In this document: piece by piece, positions 32,892-41,568 of the stretch
How the letters are laid out: each line of letters starts with the position of its first letter
Numbering within the stretch: the first letter of the stretch is position 1
Source of the DNA: Plectosphaerella cucumerina
Taxonomy: Eukaryota > Ascomycota > Sordariomycetes > Glomerellales > Plectosphaerellaceae
Length of the DNA stretch: 64,000 nucleotides
NCBI GenBank assembly: GCA_020746995.1
Contig: JAGPXD010000004.1
Coordinates: 1,612,001 to 1,676,000 of the forward strand
Direction of reading: 5' to 3'
The notes under the pieces: model-generated
What the model was told of the DNA's origin: nothing
What the model saw: the letters and a program-made list of their open reading frames with translations, nothing else
Database searches by the model: none
Made by a program: the position numbers and the translations under genes

Positions 32892-35121
32892 GTTTGCAGA
32901 AGCTAGGTCGTGATGCCTTGATGTTTGTCTGAGAGGCGAGGCTTGAGGCGCGGCTGGAGCTTACAGACTTGTTGAGAGAGCAAGTCGGTGGCTTGAGTCC
33001 GGAGAAGGAGAGAAGTCGTGAAGATCAGGGTGACATGGCGGACGTCTTATACAACTCTTCTCTTTGCTCCAATGCTGAGGGGAAGCTCCGGGGGAAAGGA
33101 GTCGGAGGCACCCCGAAGCACCCAAGAGTCCGGGACGCAACCCTCCCTGGCGCATGGTGGATGGAGATGGCGGGGAATGAGCATGTTGTGTCTGTCGGAC
33201 GGGCGTCTTCTCGTGGTCCACATGGAGCGAGTCAAGGTTGAATTTTCCGTCCAAACAGTCGTCTCATTTCGTGCAGCGGCGGTGATCCCCGCGCAGGGAA
33301 AGTGAGGGGTGCATCCTTGGAGGACAGGGTCGTAGTTGGGGAAGCCTGCTGCTGCTGTCGGCGTGGGGAACTGGACCTGGATGGAGGTGGATGGAGGTTC
33401 CTGGTCGGACATGCGGCTCCCCTGGGTGGCGCTCAGGAACCGGGGCACTCTGCAAGCCACCGACGGACAAAATAAAGGGCTGGGCTGGGCCTGGGCGCTG
33501 CGAAGGGCGGGAGAAATTCCGGAGGTCCCTCGCTGCTTTTTCGAGCGGTCTGACGAGGCCGAGATGCGGACAAGCGTGTCCAAGACGGAGGAACATGGGC
33601 TGGTGACTAAAAGTGACCTGCTTGCGGGGGAAACGGTCCTTGGTAAAATGTCGTTTTGTTGTCGATGGAGGAGATGAGATTCGTGTCGACACAGGGAAGG
33701 CCCTGCTTGTTCGTGCCTGCCCCTAAGTTCACATTCAGTGTGGTTGGTTCCTTCCCATGACACGCCGTGCCTGTGGTCGTGCTGTGACCCTGTGCGTCCG
33801 GGGTAGTCGCGACCTTCCCCGCTTCCAGTGCCACTCGACATTCCGTCTCATCCCAAAGTCCAGCGCTCTCTTTTCTCACTGCCCTCAACATTCGAATCAA
33901 ACGTCCATGTCATCATATACGTAATTTGACCACTTACACGGAGTTTCTGCAATGTTCGGAGCCGACGCCCAGTTCCCGAGACAAAGAGCGGCAAGAGCGC
34001 CATTCCCGTCCGCCGAGCAAACCACACAACGGCACCGATTCAGGCTAATGTGCCATGCAACGGCGAAGGAGCGGACTTGGCCCAGTAGGGTCAGGCTTCT
34101 GCTGCAGGCCTAGATGAGGAGGGGAGGGTTCGGGATGTGTCCGGGATGGTCATTCCTCCGCAACTACCACACCGATGCAACTGCGTCGGAAAACCCCCAT
34201 GGTCTGCTGTTTTCTCCGTCGTCCTTTTTTCTCGCCCAACACCGTCCATCTCGGCTTGGGTACTACTAACCTTTGCAATCTGTGGACAGACCGCCGCCAC
34301 CTCTCGACAACCAAAACACTGCACTGCACTCGCCTCGCGCCCTCCAGATGCCCAGACTCTCCGCGCCAAGTGCCGTCCGGCCCCGCCGCGCGTGCCGAGA
34401 TCCGGGGCCAGTGGACCACGATGGGTCGGCTTATCCCGAATCGACCGGCCCAGGGCTGCGTGGTTCGTGGAATCGAAGAAGGTCCGGAACGACTCCATCG
34501 TCGACCGACGCCCGTTGACCTCTGTCCACCTCTCTTGTCGCCAGCTTCTCCGAACTCCTGGTCCCCTCTCGCCGGCAACTCCATCTCCACGTCTCCCCAG
34601 CCAACACCCCCCTGTCGCTCTGGGGAAGCTGGGCAAGCTGGGCATCTCCCCCAGATAGAAGCGGAACCACCGGCTCCATCCAATCTCCACGTCCCTTTCC
34701 CCGCGATAAACATTGGGGTTGCATTGCTTGAACGCCACTCCAAGACGGCTCTTGCACGGCGCAGTAGGCTACTAGGCTTTCGCTCGCAATGCCCAGCCAA
34801 CCCCCTGCTGCTTTTCCGATGCCGGGTGCCGACGGACGGACTGGCACTCCTCACGCCGTTATTGCGGCGTCGTCACCAACCCCTCGCGACCATCATCCAG
34901 CACCGGGATCCCATGCGCGGGGCGTCGTCATGACAGGCAAGGGACGCAGGTGTCCAGCTCCGTCCGAGTGAGGGGATGCCACGCCGATCACGACCACGGG
35001 CATTTGGAACCTGGGATAGGGGATCAGCTGCCATGCTGGTATATCATCCGCTCCCGGCCGCCCAGTCTTGGCAAGCCACCGAGGAGGCCAGCTACGGCCT
35101 ACGAACTAGACCACTCTCGCC
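32892..35121. promoter_or_regulatory. shared upstream region of the two pectinase genes
   Basis: 2.2 kb between the divergent starts of exopolygalacturonase (32891, minus) and pectin methylesterase (35122, plus). No coding gene seen; the overlapping frames around 34090-34930 are compositional. It is the place to look for galacturonate-responsive and carbon-catabolite sites; I could not assign one with confidence. Confidence 0.6.
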
Positions 35122-36488
35122 ATGAAGACATTCTCGGCCCTCGCCTGCCTCGTCAGCGTTCTGCTGCCTCGCATGGCAGCGGGCGCTCCTGTAGATGCGC
35201 GCGCTGCCGACGCCGCATCCCACAGCCCCGCGAAAACATACGCCGAGTGTCAGAGGAAGACTTGCCCTCCGCGCGCAGGATGTCCCGAGGGCACAATCTA
35301 CGTGTCACAGGATGACAAGCACGCCGACTTCAAGTCTATCCAAGCCGCCATTCTGTCCATTGCGGATCACGACGAGCCGGCCACAATCTTGATTGCCCCT
35401 GGCCACTACACGGAGCAGCTCAACGTCACTCGCCGCGGCCCCTTGACCCTCCTTGGCGTGTCCGAGCGCCCTCACGGCGGTGAGCTGTACGCCGACATCA
35501 CGGCCTCGTCTGACGGCCCCGAGAACGAGGTTCAGGTGTGGTGGAATGCGGCAAACTACCAGGCCCGCTTCCCCGACAATGCCTTCACCAGCGTCCTCAC
35601 CGTCGGACCGACTTTGAACGCCACCCTGACCGGCGCCGGGCCTACGGGCTTCGCTGTACCGGCAGACACGCCGTTCGGTTGCACCGACTTCCGAGCCTAC
35701 AACATCGACTTCCGCAACGAGGAGTTCCCGCGCGCCAACGGGCCTGCCCATGCTGTCGGTGTCAGCAGGGCAAACGCTGGGTTCTACTCCTGTGGATTGT
35801 ACAGCTATCAGGACACGGTGGGTTCTTTTTGTTCTCGAAATACAGACGCTCGAATTGCTGACTTTGTCCCTGAAGCTCTATGTTGGAAAGCTGGCCAATG
35901 CCTACTTTTACGATAATGTCATTGCTGGCCAAACTGACTTCCTCTATGGCTTTGGCACTGCCTGGATCGAAAAGTCATCTCTTTCTCTTCGCAACTGCGG
36001 AGGCGGCATCACAGCCTGGAAGGGTGAGTTGAAGGAGCCACGTGCCTGTTCTACAGTCTGCTGACCGAAGTCAAGGCACAAACACCACCTTTGAGAACAA
36101 GTATGGAGTCTACATCTCCGACTCCCAGGTCTTGGCCGCCAACACGAGCATTGCCACAACCATCAAGGGCAAGTGTCCCCTCGGACGGCCCTGGAACGCG
36201 CAGCATCGGTCCATCTTCATCAAGTCCTACTTCGACGAAAGCGTACGCCCTGATGGCTACATCCAGTGGGGTGCCACCGACCCGCGTATCACGAACCTCA
36301 CCTTCATGGCTGTCTACAACGATTTCGGTCCTGGCTGGAACCCCGATGCCCTCAAGGCCAACAACCTGACCCGCTTCCTCGATGACAGCCAGGTGGAGCC
36401 TTACCGAAGACCCGTAGACGTCTTCATTGATGAAGACGGCACACCCGGAGACATAGCATGGATCGATCACAGCGTTCTGATCGAGTAG
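35122..36488 (+). CDS. secreted pectin methylesterase (CE8)
   Basis: Hydrolyses methyl esters of homogalacturonan, giving methanol and free pectate. Exons: 35122-35817, 35876-36023 and 36076-36488, all in phase, 418 residues. The signal peptide is hydrophobic from about residue 4 to 15 with a likely cut near AAG-AP. CE8 landmarks: SYQDTLY with catalytic-type Asp231 (the motif straddles the first intron), GQTDFLYG with Asp253, and LGRPW with the substrate-binding Arg. A Cys-containing propeptide-like segment precedes the beta-helix. Length is somewhat above the 320-350 of short fungal enzymes because of this N-terminal part. The gene is divergent from exopolygalacturonase and convergent with the methyltransferase gene (235 bp). 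The enzyme would supply the de-esterified substrate that exopolygalacturonase needs. Confidence 0.94.
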
Positions 36489-36723
36489 ATACTACCCAAC
36501 GCGGGTCTTACCCGGGTTAGCTAGTTTGTGACTCTTTGAGAGAGGGTGTCTTGCGTGAAATGTCACGCAAAACCCACAAATCAGAGCTCCTTCCTCACTT
36601 CAAGATTAAGATTCGGGTCTTTACGTGTCTTGCGTGGTATGCTTTTTGTTGTATTACCCGCACTCTCTTTCACGCCCTTCTATCACATCCAGCTCAAGAA
36701 CCACCTCCAAACACGCCTGCACC

Positions 36724-38877
36724 CTAACCAACCACAAAGAGCTCGTCGCCCGACAGAGTCCTCGACGAGGCTTCCGAGGCCCTCGAGGCCGGCCTGTCGA
36801 TCATCTCGACGTCATCGTTGTCGCCAATCTCAATGGCGTTGTCCATGGTGGCGCCAGCACCGACGACCGGCTGCTGACCACCGCCGTCCTCCAGGTCCTC
36901 CACATCAACGGCAACGCCAGCAATCACACGAGGCCGCGAGTCGCCCTCGAATCCGTCCCGCTTGTGCAGGTACTTCTGGATGTGCTCGTAAAGAGCCTGG
37001 ACGACGACGGGCGGGAACGCGTTTCCGATCTGCTTCTTGACGTAGCTCTCGGAGAACTTGTGCCAGATCGGGAAGCCTTGGAGGCACGCGAACTCGCGGT
37101 TGGTGTAGCACCGTATGCCGCTGTAGTGGTAGTTTTGGCCGCCGCTGGTCGTCATGCAGCGCGGCAGGATCTGGTTGGGGTCGCCGATGACGGCGTCCCG
37201 GGGGGCAAGCTTGTACTTGGGGCAATGGTGCGGGTCGTTCGCCGCCGTCTCGCCCGAGACCTTTGAGATGGCCTGTAGGATGGACGTGTACTTCTGCAGG
37301 CCGTTTCCGCCGGTGCTCGAGTGGGTGGGCTCGGGGAAGCCGGGGAGCTCTTCGCCGGGGCAGGCTGCGACCATGACGAGGCGGGTGCGGCGCTGGGGGA
37401 GGCCGTAGGCGGCGCAGTTGATGATCTTCCAGCCGATGGAGTAGCCTTGCTCCGTGAAGCCGAGGACCAGGGCGTCGAAGTACTTCTTGAAGACCGGGTT
37501 GAGGATGCCAAAGGTCTGCTCGAGGGTGATGACGCGGGGACGGACCTTGTCGACGAGGGTGCGGCAGGCGAAGAGGGCCATGATGTTGCGCTCGTCGTGC
37601 TGGCCGGGAATGGTATGCGCAGGGGACCAGACCTGGCAAGGAGGCGAGAGGTGGAGACAGTCGACGCGAATGGTGACTCCGGCGGTTTGCATCATAAAGT
37701 CGGCGATATCCATCTCGAACATCTCGGCCCTGGGGAAGTTCATGCGCCAGCTGGCTGCGGCACGATCCCACATGTCGACACCGTACTTGACTTCGTAGCC
37801 TGCGCGCTCGGCACCACGAGAAGCGCCGCCGGCACCGCAGAAGGCGTCGAAGAATGTGTACTTCTGACCAACAGCTCTCTCCTTCGGTTGTGGGACATCG
37901 GGTCCGAGTTCCATGCCACGGGCATTGTGTGTGCCGCCGCGAACCGTGGGGCCGCGCCATTCGTGGCGGAGGACCTCCTCGTCGACGCGGAACCTGACCT
38001 TCTCAACCTCACCGGCAGTGATGCGCCTGAGCTCCCACTCGTAGGGCTTGTGGATGACGCGGTTGATATGGGAGTGGTAGTGAACGATGAGGTTCCAGCG
38101 GCAGATGAGTGGACCGTTGTCCTCGACATCCTTGGTCGTGGCGTAGAGGCTGGGATCGAAGCGGAAGCCCGGGTAGGCGGCGTTCGTGATGTGAAAGAAC
38201 CGTCGTCGGGCAATGGAGGAAACGAGGATCTCGACCTCGGCCTGTTGTTGGATGGTGTTGGGGTTGCCGTCGGTGACCTCGTAGAGGGCGAAGACTTCGT
38301 TGGTCTTGCGGGGCAGCTGGCCGAGGAGGGTGCGGGTGCGAGCATGGGGGATGCCGACGGCGAGCCAGGGGGCGCCGGGGTACTTCTTGAAGCTGGTGAT
38401 GCGGATGAAAGTGATCTTGATGTACTTCTCAACCGCCATATTGAGCTCGTAGAAGCTGCCGACTTTGATCTCTTCCTCGAGATGGGGCGCGTTGATGCCG
38501 CCCTCGGTGATGGTCTGGACCTCAGGCTCGACGGTGAATCGCACGGGTGAGGAGCGTCCGCGGTTGAACTGCTGTGCAGCGTCGTCGTCATCATCGCCAG
38601 TGAGATCGATGGTGAGACCGATGGCGTTGCGGAACTCTTCCTCTCCCTCGGCCTCGATGTTCCAGTCCTGAAAGGCGGCGTTGTCCTGGGTTCCCTCGTC
38701 CTCGGACTTGATCTCTTCGAGCTTGATCATTCGGTTGAAGTTTTCCATGAAGGCAGCGGGGTTGTAATTCCGGATCTGCTCCTCGAGATCGGCCGCCATG
38801 CGGTCCTCGGCTGAGGTGACATCGTCGTCGGTGAGGGAGATGGCCTGCTGGCCAGGGGCGGGGTTGGGAGGAGGCAT
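36724..38877 (-). CDS. rid: RID-type cytosine-C5 DNA methyltransferase (RIP-defective homologue)
   Basis: Putative cytosine methyltransferase of the RID/Masc1 group, required in Neurospora for repeat-induced point mutation during the sexual cycle. Single exon, 717 residues. The N-terminal 330 residues are acidic then a BAH-like region. The catalytic part has motif I FDAFCGAGGASRG (about 341), motif IV SPPCQVWSP with the catalytic Cys (about 412), motif VI LEQTFG (about 453), motif VIII QRRTR (about 494) and a C-terminal motif IX/X region with GNAFPP. In motif VI the usual Glu-Asn-Val is Glu-Gln-Thr, the hallmark of the RID group and a clear separation from Dnmt1/DIM-2. No break or missing motif is visible, so the enzyme looks intact. 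It is convergent with pectin methylesterase and head-to-head with the HhH-GPD glycosylase, separated by a 2.7 kb region with a minisatellite. Confidence 0.93.
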   Translation of the reverse strand: MPPPNPAPGQQAISLTDDDVTSAEDRMAADLEEQIRNYNPAAFMENFNRMIKLEEIKSEDEGTQDNAAFQDWNIEAEGEEEFRNAIGLTIDLTGDDDDDAAQQFNRGRSSPVRFTVEPEVQTITEGGINAPHLEEEIKVGSFYELNMAVEKYIKITFIRITSFKKYPGAPWLAVGIPHARTRTLLGQLPRKTNEVFALYEVTDGNPNTIQQQAEVEILVSSIARRRFFHITNAAYPGFRFDPSLYATTKDVEDNGPLICRWNLIVHYHSHINRVIHKPYEWELRRITAGEVEKVRFRVDEEVLRHEWRGPTVRGGTHNARGMELGPDVPQPKERAVGQKYTFFDAFCGAGGASRGAERAGYEVKYGVDMWDRAAASWRMNFPRAEMFEMDIADFMMQTAGVTIRVDCLHLSPPCQVWSPAHTIPGQHDERNIMALFACRTLVDKVRPRVITLEQTFGILNPVFKKYFDALVLGFTEQGYSIGWKIINCAAYGLPQRRTRLVMVAACPGEELPGFPEPTHSSTGGNGLQKYTSILQAISKVSGETAANDPHHCPKYKLAPRDAVIGDPNQILPRCMTTSGGQNYHYSGIRCYTNREFACLQGFPIWHKFSESYVKKQIGNAFPPVVVQALYEHIQKYLHKRDGFEGDSRPRVIAGVAVDVEDLEDGGGQQPVVGAGATMDNAIEIGDNDDVEMIDRPASRASEASSRTLSGDELFVVG

Positions 38878-41568
38878 TGTGGTAGCTGAAGGGTTGAGAA
38901 TAGTGGTGTGGCTTGGCGACGAGGTTGAGACAGCTCAGGACTGACTTTGCTTGTGTGTCTGTTGATGCGAGAAGAGCAGCCAGACGGGTGCAGACGGGTG
39001 GACGACGCAAAGTATCTCGTCAAAGGCAGTCGGGGTTGGTTTTGATGGACGACGAACGTCAGTTTCCCCAGTTTGTTGGTTGAGAGAGAAGATTGACACA
39101 ACGTTGGTCGAGTCTCGTGTGTTGATGTTCTCGATGGTAAGCCAGGTTGCTTGAAACACAGCAGAGTTGCCTCGAGTCTGTCCAGCGAAGGGGGGGGGTC
39201 AAGATGTGTTGCTTCCCTTGCAAATGTTCTTGAGAGTCTGGGCAGAGCGGCAGACGGAAGGGGGACGACGTAAGACGTGCTTTCCCGGAAGGGACTGTAG
39301 GTATTGTAAGACTGGTCGATGATGAGCAGAGACTCTGTTGTAAGGCGACGCAAGAAGCTCTCTTTATAACTTTCCCAAAGGGGCGCGAAGGTATCGCGAG
39401 ATTGGTCGAGAATAAGCGGAGACTCCGGGGTAAAAGCGACAAAAGAGGCGGTTGCTTCTTAAGATTGCCGAGAAGGGATCGCGGTATTAGTCGTGGAAAA
39501 CCCGGGGTAAGGGCGACGCAAGAAGTGCTCTTGATAACCTTCCCAAAGAGGCGTGAAGGGATCGCGAGATTGGCCGGGAATAAGCGGGGAATCCGGGATA
39601 AAGACGACGCAAGATGCGCTTTCACACCTGATCTGGAAGTGAGATGATGGGATCGTGAGAATTGCGGGGGTTCCAGGGTAAAGACGGCGTAGGATGAGCT
39701 TTCAACAACTTCCTGGGGAGTGAAGAAGAGATCGCGAGGTTGATTGTTGATCTGTGGAGAGTGTTGGGCAACGACGACGCAGCACGAGCTTTCAACGACT
39801 TCCCAGAGGAGTGATGACGAGATCGCAAGGTTGGTTGTTGATCTGTGGAGAATGCCGGGTAATGACGACGCAGGACCAGCTTCCAACGACTTCCCAGAAG
39901 AGTGATGCCGAGATCGCAAGGTCGGTTGATGATTTCGGAGAATGCCGGGCAACGATGGCGCAGGACGAGCTTTCAACAACTTCCCAGAAGAGTGAAGAAG
40001 GGATCGTGAGGTTGTTTGTTGATCTGTAGAGAATCCCGGGAAAAGCGGACGTGAGAATCGCTTGTTAAAGTTGACCCAGAGGAGCGATCAAGGTCTGGTG
40101 AGATTATTTGACGTCCTGGGGAGAATTGAGGGGAGAGAAAGCCGTGGCGAGGTTGACGCAGGAAAACTTTTTGGTGTGGTGACTGGAGTTGGCAAGACCT
40201 GGGATTTTGTGAACCTGGGAAGTCAGGCAGGTTCGAAAATGTTGCCTCTGCAGGTACGAGTGGCAAGTAGGAAAGTTCGCTGGAAGGATGTGTGTCCGAG
40301 AATGAAAACCGTGCAGACAAATCTGAAGACGATGTCTTTCACCTGCGACGGACGAAAGAAGACGCCTTGATGAGGAGCAGATCGCATGAATCTTGGGGAA
40401 AGTTCTGTTGGTGGCTCAAGGAGGATTAAAGAAAAGTTTTCCGGGGCCGAAAGAAAGGGTTGAGAAAGGTTTGAAGGCTGGATATCAAGGCAGAAAGCTT
40501 TCAGACGAAAGCAAAATTCTTGGTTCATGAGCGATCACGGGCGTCAGGAAGAGAGGCAACGACGGACGGCAGACGGCAGTGACGACGCGCGTCATGTGAG
40601 TGCATCCCTTTCAACTTGGGATGCAGGAGCGGATTTTTTTTGCTTTCGTCTGGTTTTGACGCGTCTGAGAAGGGAAATTGTGCGTCTGATGCTCTCCTCA
40701 TGGCGATCAAGACGTGAGGGTGCTGGCCAGAGCCAGGCCAGTCTGCCTCAAATACCTTTCTGACTTCGAACTAACCTTTGGGGTGAATTGAGAATGTTAT
40801 CTGATGATGCAATGTCACGGTGTCTGCCAGATGCAACTCAAAAATGTGAAGAACGGTTCTTTGCTGTTCCTGTTCTGCACCTCGCTCGCTTGTTGTCTGC
40901 GCTCGGCTGCAGACAAAGTCCGACCTGGCGATCAAGAACAATGCTTGTTCGAAACGTTTGAACAGTAGTCAGCGATGCAAGAAGTCAGGATTTGTCAATC
41001 AACAGTTGATGGCCGATGGCCGATGGGAGGGCATCAAGGGGTGGTGTTCATGAGGTCGATGCTGGAAAAGGGGTAAAAGTGGGGCATGTCGTCGAGGAGG
41101 GCGACCAGCAGAAGCTGCACCACCACCTGCACCACAAACTCCGGGCAGGGCGTGGAGGCAAGTCTGCATCGTAGAGACGAGTGTATTGAATAAATTTAAT
41201 CTCAGCTCTTGTCAGATTTTGTTTTTTTGATCAAAGTGAATTGCCGTGGTAGAATTGAAGGACATCATTGTGGAGGTGTCGGGTGCTGAGGAAGGAACGA
41301 CCACTGCTCCTTCCTCCATATGGCTGAAAAGTCTGCTGTCCCCCTAAATTCCGACTCTGTGGCATTTCCTTTTCTCTCATTTCATCACCTTGACACCTTG
41401 TCTTCGTCTAGTCAAGGCCACACTCGGCCTGCCTCCGACTTGGACCTGGCATTGTCTGCCGAGAATTCTGGAGGGCGGCGATCTTTCACGCCTTCAGTCT
41501 GCATCTAGCACATTTCAATCCAAAGATAACAACCTCCATCTAAGCACAGCCGACCCTTACCAACAGCA
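38878..41568. promoter_or_regulatory. 2.7 kb head-to-head region, RID / glycosylase
   Basis: Must contain both promoters and leaders. About 870 bp of it (39264-40135) is a degenerate minisatellite listed separately. The section 40800-41330 is comparatively A+T-rich with a T-run near 41221. A 306-residue frame on the minus strand at 39059-39979 reads through the repeats, has no family features and is treated as non-coding. Confidence 0.65.
39264..40135. repeat. degenerate minisatellite, about ten units of ~90 bp
   Basis: Units begin at about 39264, 39344, 39435, 39512, 39603, 39683, 39773, 39864, 39954 and 40045. Spacings are 80, 91, 77, 91, 80, 90, 91, 90 and 91 bp. Most units open with G(A)CGACGC-like bases and carry a TTTCAACAACTTCC-like block, a GATCGCGAGG block and an AATGCCGGGTAA-like end. 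Units 6-9 are the best preserved; the outer ones are decayed. Further related traces may extend left to about 39000 and right to about 40200. Confidence 0.85.

Noticed and set aside
31680..32906. Plus-strand frame of 408 residues opposite exopolygalacturonase
   Set aside because: Antisense shadow without motifs; the GH28 gene explains the region completely.
37321..38550. Plus-strand frame of 409 residues opposite the RID gene
   Set aside because: Compositional antisense frame; all methyltransferase motifs are on the minus strand.
39059..39979. Minus-strand 306-residue frame through the minisatellite
   Set aside because: Units of 77, 80, 90 and 91 bp do not keep one reading frame, the peptide repeats are not in register and no family feature is present.
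39264..40135. CRISPR array
   Set aside because: Spacing is regular but the whole unit is repeated and degenerate, with no short conserved repeat alternating with unique spacers; the setting is a fungal chromosome.
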